Source of the DNA: Gnetum montanum
Taxonomy: Eukaryota > Streptophyta > Gnetopsida > Gnetales > Gnetaceae
NCBI GenBank assembly: GCA_015680685.1
Contig: MNCI01010443.1
Location: forward strand, 1,284,412-1,326,052
Direction: 5' to 3'
Length of the DNA: 41,641 nucleotides
Shown here: piece after piece, positions 22,596 through 32,933 of the stretch
How the letters are laid out: each line of letters starts with the position of its first letter
Position numbering within the stretch: position 1 is the first letter of the stretch
Made by a program: the position numbers and the translations under genes
The notes under the pieces: generated by a model
Told to the model about the DNA's origin: nothing
The model's database searches: none
The model's input: only the letters and a program-made list of their open reading frames with translations

Positions 22596-22823
22596 AAATA
22601 AGAGAGAGAGCTACAAGAGTAGCGGCTGAAGTAGTAGCAGAGAAAGAACCCCATCAAGTTGGAGAGGGTGAGGCTCATGGAGATGATTTGCCTAAGGCAA
22701 TAGAGATACTTTAGTAGTTGGGGGAAGAGGGGTTGCTCCACCTCAATGGGGGTGATTTTGATAGCTTGTTCAATGGTGTGCAACTAGGTGAACCCCTTGC
22801 ACTCACACCTAAGGGCTTGCTAG
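22596..22823 (+). pseudogene. Unknown gene in element C, exon d
   Basis: Acceptor GAATTGCAG ends at 22595 and donor G|GTAACT begins at 22824. Entered in phase 1 from exon c it reads KIRERATRVAAEVVAEKE, then LNGGDFDSLFNGVQLGEP, then LTPKGLLG. Its only stops are two adjacent TAG codons. It is acidic and helical in character. The clean entry and exit phases are the main support for a spliced coding exon. Confidence 0.5.
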
Positions 22824-22914
22824 GTAACTAACTTGTATTACCATCTGTTATTACCTATTTGTTCTAATATCTTTAGCTATTCAACTATGCACTAATTGCA
22901 TTATTATGTTACAG

Positions 22915-23967
22915 CCTTAGATATTTCCACTAGCAATTCCACATCTACCTATCGCATGGAGCCATAAGTAGACATGTTAGATAAATTCACCTTCATGGAA
23001 AGTGTTGTTGAGGACATGGTGGACCACTTGCAATAAGCGGATCCTAAGCTCAATATGTGTGAAATGTTGGTTTGCTTTATGTTACCTCACTACTTAGATG
23101 CTTAGTTCTTGGCTAAGATTGATTGATTGTTGTATACCTATGGGTCCTAAGCTATGGTGGGGTCCAAGCAAGGTAGCCAATGTGGATGCCCTTCTTGACC
23201 TCCCTCCTAAAGTTGATTAAGTGTCTCGTTGCATGTATGAGACATCGAATAAGTGTGCACTTTCTTGTGCGAAGGCCTTGTGGCTCTATAAGCACTCAAA
23301 TGAGCACTTCTGGAAAAGTGTGCATGAGATATAGGAGAGAGTGGGTAGTCAAGATACAAAGATCAATGATCTTCAATCTAGATATGACTTCTTGATGGCT
23401 AGATCACAAGGAGATAGCACTTGATGTACCTCTGAGATCAAGTATGCCCAATATTGGACAACTCTCGAAGGTAAGAATGAGGCCATATGGAAGTTGATAG
23501 ATAAGTAGCTATAAATGGACTTACTCACCCAAAAGAACTAGGATTGGAAGAACTATAGCATGAAGGTCTATTGATGGGGGCAAATGCAGAAGAACCATAA
23601 GCACCAATATAAGTGAGAGTGCGATGCGTACCTATGATGGTACAAGGAGGAGTCTATTGAATGTCATCAACTCGAGATGTTCCTTGAGGAAATCAATGGG
23701 AGGTAGGCATATGTGTTTTTCACACAGCACATGGTGGTGAGTGGCTCTCCTAAGAGGCAGATCATCACCCCTTCTAGAGAGGCTTCTTCTACTACCTTTT
23801 CGATGGAGCCACCCACATGGACCATCATGGACAAAGGCAAGACCCTTGCAAGGATTGAATCTAGCCAAGAGGATAGGATAAAACTTTTTAAAGTCAAGAT
23901 CCTTTAACGCTTAGAGGTTGGCCTTGGAAAGTTGCCTCTAGAATTCATTGATGCAGGACCCTCTCAG
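22915..23967 (+). pseudogene. Unknown gene in element C, exon e
   Basis: Acceptor TTATGTTACAG ends at 22914. Entered in phase 1 it reads LALDISTSNSTSTYRMEP and continues to about 23110. A single frameshift then moves to the frame holding KALWLYKHSNEHFWKSVHE, YAQYWTTLEGKNEAIWKL, CHQLEMFLEEING and KLPLEFIDAGPSQ. The middle is rich in Lys, Glu, Gln and Trp and probably forms coiled coils. Stops occur mostly where Gln or Trp would fit. It ends CAG|GTTATT at 23967 in phase 0. The family is not recognised. Confidence 0.45.
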
Positions 23968-24067
23968 GTTATTTTTTTTCTTTGTGCTTTTTTATGTGTT
24001 TGGAGTTAGCTTGTGTAGTGCATATTTGCTTACTAATTATGTGTTTTTGCTATGGTTATGGTGGTAG

Positions 24068-24151
24068 GTACCTGGTGATGCTATAGGCCCCAACGACACA
24101 ATGGACGAAGAAGAACCTCCATCCCTACCTAGCACCATCGGTCGAGCATGA
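24068..24151 (+). CDS. Unknown gene in element C, terminal exon f
   Basis: Acceptor GGTGGTAG ends at 24067. Joined in phase 0 to exon e it reads VPGDAIGPNDTMDEEEPPSL and ends STIGRA then TGA at 24149-24151. It is a short acidic, Pro-rich tail typical of a protein C-terminus. It is fully open. Confidence 0.45.
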   Translation, partial: VPGDAIGPNDTMDEEEPPSLPSTIGRA

Positions 24152-24386
24152 CGAGATGTGCCCTAGCTTGTTGGGCATTTTTGCTATATTTTGCCACATG
24201 ATGGTGCTCATGTTATATACTGATATTCATATGACATCTAATGAATGTCTTTGCTATATGTAATGTGTAATGTGTAAACTTTTCTTTTTATGGTTATTTT
24301 CTATGCACTTGATATGCTTATAATGTGATGAGTTAATGTGCTAAGTTAGGACTATGCGATGATAGTGTGACTATGCCATTGTGAGC
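24152..24386. other. 3' flank of the plus-strand gene in element C
   Basis: AT-rich stretch after the TGA with TTGCTATATG repeats and no ORF. It could hold the 3' UTR of the plus-strand gene, but I see no clear AATAAA. Confidence 0.35.
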
Positions 24387-24825
24387 CCCATGCTAGTTTA
24401 AGACAATAGTGGGAGGGTTGATGCTAATTTAAGGCCATTTTGAGTTGCTATGATAGGATTAAAGGTGATAATTTAAGGCCATTCTGGGCTGCATGTGTTA
24501 CTAGTTTAAGGCCATTTTGGTTCATATATTGCTAGTTTAAGGCCATTCCAAGCTGTAGGTTGCCAATTTAAGGCCATGGTGAGCCATGTGTACTACTATT
24601 TTAAGGCCATTTCGGCCATGCATTGCCAATTTAAGGCCATGATGGGCCACGCATTATCAATTTAAGGCCATGGTAGGCTGTATATTGCTAGTTTAAGGTC
24701 ATTTTGGGCCACTATAAGGGGATTATAGAATGGTAGTTTTAGGCCATTCCAGGTTGCATGCTACCAGTTTAAGTCCATGGCAAGCCACGTTGCTAATTTA
24801 TGGCCATCGTGGGCCATCTATTACT
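24387..24825. repeat. Degenerate repeat array, CTAGTTTAAGGCCATT type
   Basis: About 13 irregular units (25-55 bp) centred on GCTAGTTTAAGGCCAT or GCCAATTTAAGGCCAT, often followed by GGGCCA/GGGCTG. It lies just downstream of the plus-strand gene's stop codon. It shares the GCTAGTTTAA core with the array at 17911-18315. Confidence 0.8.
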
Positions 24826-25121
24826 ACCTCTTGTTTTTGTAATTTTAGTTTTTATGATTTTTATGTGTTTTGATGGTTTTTATGCATGAAGGAAAATGTA
24901 TTAAATAAAAAATGACAAAAATATAAACTAATTTATCTAATGCATAGGTGATGCAAATGGTAAGATAAGAAATTAAACTAAATGCAAATAATATGCTACA
25001 ATGCTAATGCAACGTAAATGGGGAGTAGGATACAAGGTGTAGGGAAGTGAATAGCAGGTGGGTTCCTAGCATGCTTTTAGACTAAGGGGGCACCTTAGTT
25101 GCATAGTTTCTTCCTAATCTG

Positions 25122-28100
25122 GTGTGGATTAAGGGGTGCGTAGGGCCTAGATTGCACTATTCAGTAGTCTCCTTGATCCTTGCTTGCTACATTGAAAGAC
25201 AATTTTTCCCACAAGGTGTCCTTTGGGAGGTTAGTGGCTTCTACCACCTCTTTAGGTGTGTTGGCCTCATGTGTTTCATTTTCTACCAAAGGTGTGTCAT
25301 CAGGGAATTCAACCTCCAACCCTTGCTCCATGTCTATTTTGTTGATAACTAGAGGGACAACATTATCACTATGGATGATAACTTCACCACCTTCATATGG
25401 AAGGTGGATTTCTTGATGAACCAGGGAGAAGACAACCCATAGCTAGGCCAGCCACATCTTGCCCAATATTAAGTTAAAACTGGGCATTTCCTCTATGATG
25501 ATGAATTTGGCAGTGGTGGGGAATTACTTCCCTACCACAAATACTATTGTGATAGTACCCGTAATCATGACACACGATCCACTAAAGGACTTCAAGCATG
25601 TGGTTTTCATTGGCTTGATTTAGTCTATGAGGCCTAACCTATCAATGATAGTATATTGGATAACATTTGGTGCTATCCCATCATCGACGTTCACCCATCT
25701 TGCATTGCACGACACATATGATAATAAACATGGGGGTTGCTATGACCTCATCTTTCTCAGGGTTGACCCTAATTTCCTCATCATAAAATGTGAGGGGTGT
25801 GGAACTCGATTCCTATGGTGCAGGAGGCAACATCATAGTGTGGATAGAATTCTCATCCACTGGGATGTCCTCTACGACAAGAAGGGAGGTCAACATCTAC
25901 ACTAGTACTTCACGATGGGTAGATGAGATCATGATTAGGTCATAGAGGCTCAATGTTGTGGTCTTCTATTTGAGTGCTTAATTATCCTAGGCTAATGCAT
26001 CCACAAAGTCTTTGCCATCAATTGTGTTTCTATTGGCTTTGACTTCTTCCATATGCTTAAACAGAAAAATTTCATGAGGAGGTGACTTGGGCTTTGTTGG
26101 CTTGGTTAGTGAAGGGGCCCAATGTTTGATTGTGATTTTCTGGTGGTAACCTATTTAGTTGTTTTGGCCATGGGGGACTACAAATATAGGGATTGGTTTC
26201 AGCAAACCGAGCACTCTTTGCTCTTGATGTTGCCTAATCATCCTATCTATGAGACACTCATTGGGCCTCCTGAGCTACCACCTAGAGGGACTGTTAATGT
26301 TTCCAGTAGGATTGGCCCTTAGATGGGAAGGGACCAATGCATTTCCCACTACCAAACTCTAGGTAGATGAGGAGTCAGCATGTTGTGGCACCCTAATGAC
26401 AAAGGATGGATGAACTATTGTTGTTGTGACATTTGTGGGACCCTAACTATGAAGGAAGTTATAGGTGCTTGAGATGGCACTTTGATGATGAAAGGAGGCC
26501 TCAAACCCATAGGGACCATTGAGGCCCTTATGCTACTAGAGGGCACATGGACCACAAATGGCTGCTACACTAGTTCTGGGTTGTCATTGATGCTAATAGC
26601 ATTTATGATGTAACTTGCATTGTCTGCATTCAGGGGTCCTTATACATCCTAATATATTGGTTCTAAGGCCTAACTAGGTTTGTAGCATTAAGTATCAACT
26701 CACCTTTATCAATCATTTTTTGGAGGTCATCCTACAGGGCTATACAAAAATTAGTGTTGTGACCAAGCAACTAGTGGTAGTGGTAGAATTGATCTAGCCT
26801 AAAGTGTTTTGGGACTAAGGGCTCATTTGGGGCTACCAACGAAGGATTCCTTAGGAGCTTGCAATATCTATCGTGTCTTTTGTAGACATCTTCAAACATC
26901 TACTTGTATTGGATATGTCTAGCCTTTAGCAATTGATCCAATAGTTTTGAAGGTTTTAATGGCAACAGGGTGTACTTGGAGTGATCCTTGTGCTCAAAGT
27001 TAGGCCTTAGAGTAGCTTGTGCTATGGCCAGTAGTGACATGGTCTAGTTAGTTACCACAGTGTTAGGGTTGGCAATTTTATTATCGACCAAGTCCTTGGG
27101 TGGCTTGGTCATTGGCCTTGAGTTGGTTGTTTTAGCCTCATTGGCCATAGTCACCATGCTTGCATTTTGCTTTCTTTTATCCTTGTTCTTCCTTGCATGC
27201 AGGGTTTTGTAGGCCATGTAGATCAAGTCCTTACTGGCTTCAACTACATCTTGTATGCTCTTGGTCTAGGTAAAGGCTTGGCTTAGAGATTGCAGGGCCA
27301 AGTATTACAGTTTTGACTTGATAAAGTCATTAACTACATCCTTAAATATGGCCAGAAGGTGTTTTTTAGCTATTGGCTCTTGTATTTCATTCAAAAAGGC
27401 ACTCTAGTGTTGGATGAATTTTTGTATGGGCTCTAGGTGGCTCTGCTTGATTTACATCAGTTGGTCCAAGGTAGTTTTAAGCTTCAAGTTATACTTGAAG
27501 CGCTTCATGACTTGGCTCAAAAGATCCTCCAAAGAGGAGATAGAGCCCTTGGGTAATGTGTGGTACTAGTCTAGCACCTTACCAATGAGTGACATGGCAA
27601 AAATGCATATGATGGCATGTGGCCATGCTTGTAGTAGTATGTTGTGGTCCCCTTCACCATTGTACTTGGTGAATTGGGGTAACAAGATCCTAATCAATGA
27701 AGTCAGCGATGGGACAGTAGGACTCATGGGGTAGTCTTGGTAGAAGTCCACTACTTTAATTATTTCAGATAAGGTGGCCTTGAGTTGCTTCACCTATTCT
27801 ATCAAGGTTTTGATGAGTTTGAATGCCCAATCTAAGTTTTAGAATGTTGCAGTGAGCTGCATTGTTGGTACTACCCACTATGCTGGTTGTGTGGTCCATG
27901 ACCTAGTTGTAGGTTATGGGACCACATGAGGTGCTTGTTGCATTGGTTGTGTTATGGGCATAGTAACTAAGGTAAGCCATGCATGCATGTGTTGAACCAT
28001 TGCCAAGGGTGTAAATGAAATAGGTAGGATGTAAGGTGCTTGAGTCATTTGGGATTGAGAGACATGCATTGTGTGAACATAAGGTTGAGCGAGTGTGATT

Positions 28101-28654
28101 GCTGCTACGAAAGTTGAATGGGTAGGCTACAATGATGCCACAAAGGAAAAGTTAATATGAGGTAGTTCATCTTAACATGTATGTTATGTCTAGTGTGTCA
28201 CTATCATAAGTGTTGACTTAGAAGGTGATGCGAGGGCTATGATTTTCTTAAGAAAGATAGGTGAATAGGATTGTGGGAAGGCTAGACTAGGGGTCATTCA
28301 CTAGAAGATAGTGTGAAAGAAGTCATTGTTCTCAGAATGAGCTTTGAACTTGTCCTCCTCTCCCTATAAGGGCTTCTCATAGTCTATTCTTACTTCATGC
28401 TCATCTACTCAAACAAGTTAGGCTAGTATCCAATGGTAGGGTTCCATGAGCAGGATGAAGTCAATTGAGGAGGGGATATACTCCCATCCATTTTGATGAA
28501 TGAGCTCATAGCCTCATCTGGCTTTCATGTCCAAATGGTCTAAAAATAGCCCTACTTGGATCTTTGCGTAGATGAAGTTGTATTGTTCATAATTTAGTGC
28601 AGTATACTCTAGGTCTTAGCCACATAGCCTAAGGGATTGCCTTGGCTTTGCCAT
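25122..28654 (-). pseudogene. Element C gag-protease polyprotein remnant
   Basis: Starts at an ATG (28654, MAKPRQSLRLCG). The N-terminal part (28654-27850) is a Gln/Thr/Pro/Met-rich linker. A gag domain follows near 27720-27350 (LPQFTKYNGEGDHNILLQAW, then WYHTLPKGSISSL read through one stop). A basic region follows near 27170 (ARKNKDKRKQNAS). The protease region is near 25990-25370: LIMISSTHREVLV, then IIDRLGLID, FNLILGKMWLA and HQEIHLPYEGGEVI, the plant gypsy (Tat-like) protease style. The catalytic DxG motif is degraded (VDDGIAPN). Stops are mostly TAG. No reverse transcriptase follows. Confidence 0.68.
26900..27800 (-). other. Gag capsid-like domain within element C polyprotein
   Basis: The best preserved part, with open segments 27793-27566 and 27226-27044. 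The pattern AWPHAI, WYHTLP-type, SSLEDLLSQVMKRF, LDQLMQIKQ-like and FIKSKL segments follows the retrotransposon gag family (the SI-x-SWExL...F...F...KQ layout). Confidence 0.6.
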
Positions 28655-29156
28655 AGTAGGACTGGCAGGGTTGCTAATCCTGGTTTCTTGTTGGGTGGAA
28701 AAGATAGTGAGCATGCTTAGGAATAATGTCAAAGGTTGTTCAAAACTTATGTGTGCAGACTAATTTGCAAGAGGGGATTGTAGAGACTACTAATTGCAAA
28801 AATGGCTAACTTTGCTAATTGCTGAAAATGACTAACCCTGGTGATTACAAAAAATGGCTAACTCTAGTTACTATGCTCTCTATGCTAAGAGCTAACTACA
28901 CTCTCTACTAAGTACCCAAAATTTAGCTAAATGTGGGAATGTGTATTACTATGTAGGATTTTGGAGAAACCGACTACTAGGTTCAATCTACACCAACCAA
29001 TTAGTAGACAATGCCTACACACATAGTAGGTCCATAGGGGTGTCATGATCTACATTAGCCCAAAGTTAGCAACGGTGATGTAAAAAGCATGCCATACAAC
29101 TGTAATGAAGATTGAAGAGGAAAATGGTTCAGGCCCTCCTTCTAGAGTCAAGAAAT
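28655..29156 (-). other. Leader of element C
   Basis: The 500 bp between the 5' LTR end and the gag ATG. It carries LTR-like ACTATGCTCTCTATG motifs near 28870-28910. I could not match the bases next to the LTR (minus strand ATTTCTTGACTCTAG) to a tRNA 3' end, so the primer-binding site is unidentified. Confidence 0.5.
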
Positions 29157-30726
29157 TATGGTGACTGAAAACATCAATAGCTAGAACATCAAGGGGTCCA
29201 TAGGCATAGAGTTTTAACCTCGAGTCCATGCAAGGACTTGTTAGAGGTAGAGACGAGGTTTCCTAAATCATCTTGTCAATTAAATAGGAACTTACCAAAT
29301 GCAATTGGGGGTGTAGTATGGTTAGCTGTGATGCTAATGCAAAACGATGCTAAGTGTTTGTGTGGTATCAACTGGGTCAAGTATAGTAAAGTTTTTGGTG
29401 AAAATGTAGGTGTCAACATGTAGGGGTTGTCACCTAAGCATAGTTTTAGGCACGAATATGCAAGGAAATAGTAGAAAATGAAAATAAAATGCTAAAAATA
29501 CAAGAAAATAGAGAGAGAAATAGAACACAACCCCAAATGGGGTTGAGCATAGTTAACACCAAAAGGGGTTAGAAGGCACATGGTGTACAATAGGCATAGT
29601 GGATAATGTAGTCACAGTCTTGAGGGTGTTTGGCCATGAAGATTGACATTTCATCATGGTGTCTATGCCTATCGAGTTGGTTATAGTAGTTTGTAGTGGG
29701 CTATGGTGGTTTGCGGTGGACTATAGTGATCTACAACTTTGCCTCTGTTTGATTTGATGGAATGCCTTTAGTTTGCCAATGCTTTGGTTTTGCTAACCCA
29801 AATTTTCCAATGCTTCAAATTTTTGGTAACCTTGAAAAAATTGATGGTAGTGATATTTATAGGCCTAGGGAGTGAAAAATGTGGGATGGCTACCACATGA
29901 TAGTGGGATGGTTGGGAGTACACTATAACCTAACTACGCTCTCCACTAAGGCTAGCGATATTATACTATACTATACTCTACTGGACTCTACAAGGCTAAG
30001 AGACTATGAATATGTTACCAAGTGCATGTATATGCACCAAGAGGATTGCAATGTACTTGAAAAATGTAACTTTGGAGGCTATGCTCTAGGACTACACTTT
30101 CCATTATCTTGTGTGGGGTCGAGCATCCTGAGAATTTTGGGGATAAAATAAATACAAAAAATATGCATTTTGCTAACTATGCTTACTAGAGCTAAGTTAG
30201 AGCTAAGCTAAATGTCGGTGCTACATTGTGAAGGCCTTTAGAGGCTATTTTGGTTGACTATGCTTGACTATACTCTTTGGCAGCAGAGATTATAGTCCCA
30301 TACTTCAAAAAATTTTGTAAAATATGATCATGTGCTAACTACACTCTTTACGGGAGGCTAACTACACATCCAACTAGGGGTGAGCATATTCCCAACACTT
30401 GTCAAGACATGTAGAAACTAATTTCTAGTTGACTACAGTTGACTACACTCTGAGCTGATGAAGAGTGTAGTCTCGACACTTAGAAAAATTTGCAAAAACT
30501 ATGTCTTTGTGTTGACTATGCTTTAGGGCAATGGAGAGTGTAGTGTCACCACTTAGAAAATTTTTCAGCAATTGGTTTGACACTTAGAAAAATTTGCAAA
30601 ACTAGCCTTTGTGTTGAATACGCTCTACATGAGGTTGACTATGCTCTAGGATAGTGGAGAGTGTAGTATCAACACTTAGAAAATTTTATGCCTGGGATGC
30701 TAAAGTTTAAATTTGATGGTGTTTTA
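29157..30726 (-). repeat. 5' LTR of element C (1570 bp)
   Basis: Partner of 15024-16726. Its outer end reads TAAAACAC on the minus strand instead of TGATACAC, so the terminal TG is mutated. The inner end reads CACCATA instead of CACCACA. Both changes and most internal differences are transitions, pointing to an old insertion. Confidence 0.88.
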
Positions 30727-32301
30727 GCAAGGTCAAATCCCAATGCTTAAGAGGTGATGATGTCTCTCTCTCAACACCAGTTATTTCTAGAAATCTTTAG
30801 GATTGCCACCTCCTTCTTAATGTGCTTAGAGGAGGATGAGGGGGCAACTGTATTGGTGATGTAGCACTAAGGTTAAGAAATAGTTGTAGAAGTCCTTGTT
30901 GATAGAATCATTAAGTCAGTTAATGCACTTGCGGTATCTATATTAGATTTTTTTGCACTTAGAGATGTGTAGATAGCCATAGGTACTTTTAGTGAAAAAT
31001 TGAGTGTAGCCATGCATGAAGAGTTGCTGGATTAACTAGTGGGGACTAGGTAATTGATTCCAGACATCTTTGATCTTTTGGATAACATTACTGCAACCCT
31101 GTAGGAGCTACTCAAAGAATAGGGAAATGTATCATCCTGGAAGGGAAACTAGAAATGGCACAAGCACAAAACCAACACTTAGCTATGGAGGTTGCTAAAT
31201 TATGTGCCCATTTTTCTAATCTTGCACTTATTAACCCTACAATAACAAGAGATGAAGCTTTTCACTAGCTTCAAGAGTGATTAAAATAATTTGGAAGGGA
31301 ATGGTGATGGCCATTTTAAACTAGTCTGTAGCTAAAGCAAAGACTTATTTAGTTCAAAAGGATTTGGTTCAAACGCATCTAAAAATGAAATGTTGATTGT
31401 AGAAAACCATTGCTTGTGAAATGTTAATGCATAAAAATAATAAATGCAAGAATTCATCCATCAATAGTAGGAGTAGCTAGCTAAAGAAAATATAGGATTG
31501 ATAAGATTGACAATTGAGAATTGCAATCTCTCTATGGAGGAAGTCTGTGCCTTATGTCAGAAATCTACCATTAAAATTGCCACCTAGAAAAATGAGGCTC
31601 TCAAATTTGAGAAAGTCAAGAATCACTATAAAGACTAGGTTGGCCTATAGAAGGAGATGAATGAGAAACATATCCAAGTGGCTAAGGTGAAAGTAAATAA
31701 GGCCCTTCAACAAATTTAGCAAGGAAAAGAAGTGTAGAAGCCTATCATTAATGGGATAGATGCCTACAACGAAGTGGAGATCTGCATGATGGAGTTGCAA
31801 TTCGAAGAAATGATAGAATATATGAAACTAGCCAATATTTGATATGCAAATTTGGCAATGCTAACTGCTAGACAACCACAATTAGAACTTGAAAAGCAAG
31901 TGGCTAGCTCGTACTTACTATATGAGGTCAAGTTCAAGCACCACAAGGACACTAAGCAAAATCTTGTGATAGTAAATGTTAAACTTGAAGTTCTCAAGGT
32001 AAAATTCACTAATCAATGATCAATTGTTGAGAACTTGGATAGGATAATAAATGATTACCAAGAGTTGAAAAATGCAATTAGGCCATTCAACATCAAGTGC
32101 AAACAATTTACTCGCTGGTTCATTAATTCTAAGGAGCTATTCTCAATAATTCCTTGTCCTTGGGATGTGCTCATCTTGGCCCACATTGGAAAAGTTGTGT
32201 GGACCATGCACTATCCCAAGAGTATGGAGATGAAGATGAAAGCATTATTGGATGTTTTTCATCTTCTGCCAGAAGTTGTAGTAGTAATAGGACAACCATA
32301 A
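30727..32301 (+). pseudogene. Element A env-position ORF, 3' part
   Basis: Resumes after the insertion of C. It is rich in Lys, Glu and Leu with likely coiled coils (e.g. 31540-31990), then an open 88-codon C-terminal segment from 32035: DYQELKNAIRPFNIKCKQF, then WFINSKELFSIIPCPWDVL. It ends TAA at 32299-32301, about 300 bp before the polypurine tract. The function is unknown; this is the terminal protein of the element. Confidence 0.5.
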
Positions 32302-32607
32302 TATCCTCAATTGCTGCATGTGCTTGAAGTTAGAGAGGGTCCTTTGAAGCCTTAAGAGCCTCCACCACTTAGGATCATGTGATCTTTTTAATTGTCTTCA
32401 TGCCATCAAAGGATGTGTTGTTCAATTTTTGTTTAGTGTTCAGTTTTGTGTTGTGAACACCACAAATTTGTAATTTTTTTGATCCGTACACCTGAGCACT
32501 TGGTCGTGTCATGATAGTTTTGTTATGTCATGTGCTAGTTAATAGTCCCATACCTTCCCAATTTTGTAAAGAACTTGAGGACAAGTTTTCATTTAGTCAA
32601 GGGGGTA
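32302..32607 (+). other. Element A 3' leader with terminal polypurine tract
   Basis: Non-coding stretch ending ACTTGAGGACAAGT ... AGTCAAGGGGGTA (about 32573-32607) immediately before the LTR start TGATGAG. GAGGACAAG followed by a CAAGGGGG tract is the usual 3' end of plant Ty3/gypsy internal regions. Confidence 0.7.
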
Positions 32608-32933
32608 TGATGAGTCACAGATTGGCTACATCGATGAGGTCTCATCGACTGGGCCTCATCAATTGGGCCATGTTGACTATGCCCTATTGAAGTAGGGCCT
32701 ATTCTTATCTATAAATACATGCTAATCCATAATGTTTTGGGAGATCTTGTCATAGTTGTAGTGAAGCTCTTGTAGTTTTTACATTCAAAAGTTAGAATAT
32801 TTTCCTAATTATCCATAGCATGAGTCATTGAGTGTATAGATCTTTATTGTAGCACCATTGTACCTAAGCATGGTAGTTGTGTGCAACAATAAAGACAAAC
32901 TTCTTGATAAACTTTGCAACATTTTGGATAGCT
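32608..32933 (+). repeat. 3' LTR of element A (recognisable part)
   Basis: Matches 4661-4940 from TGATGAG through CTATAAATA (32709-32717), TTTTGGGA, CTTGTCATAGTT, GTGAAGCTCTTG, AATAAA (32888-32893) and GATAGCT. After 32933 the match to the 5' LTR is lost. About 46 bp near 32620-32690 are extra relative to the 5' copy. Confidence 0.7.

Larger units (their letters stand above)
15024..30726 (-). mobile_element. LTR retrotransposon C, minus strand, gag-protease only
   Basis: Two direct repeats (15024-16726 and 29157-30726) bound a 12.4-kb internal region. On the minus strand the LTR starts TGATACAC and ends CACCACA, preceded in the left copy by a purine tract AAAGAGGGGTGAG (16739-16727). This puts the 3' LTR at left. 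Gag and protease remnants read on the minus strand, confirming orientation. No reverse transcriptase or integrase is recognisable. The 5 bp flanking the ends are ATGAG (15019-15023) and GCAAG (30727-30731); they differ only by transitions and may be a decayed target duplication. It lies within the env-position ORF of element A. Confidence 0.82.
4661..32933 (+). mobile_element. Ty3/gypsy LTR retrotransposon A, Athila-like, interrupted by C
   Basis: Plus-strand element. It has a 5' LTR from TGATGAG at 4661, a tRNA-Asp-type primer-binding site at 5496, gag, protease, reverse transcriptase, RNase H and integrase in that order (the Ty3/gypsy order), an internal purine tract GTGGGGGAGA, an ORF in the env position, then TCAAGGGGGTA and a 3' LTR starting TGATGAG at 32608. 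Element C (15024-30726) sits inside the env-position ORF. All reading frames are broken, so it cannot be autonomous. The Athila assignment rests on the primer site, the RNase H and integrase sequence style, and the internal purine tract with a downstream ORF. Confidence 0.72.

Noticed and set aside
23632-23897. Minus-strand ORFs of 76-78 codons within element C
   Set aside because: Antisense to exon e of the plus-strand gene, whose frame continues through with matching splice phases.
24387-24825. CRISPR-like array
   Set aside because: Plant nuclear context, irregular unit and spacer lengths, degenerate repeats and no cas genes. It is a decayed tandem array inside a retrotransposon.
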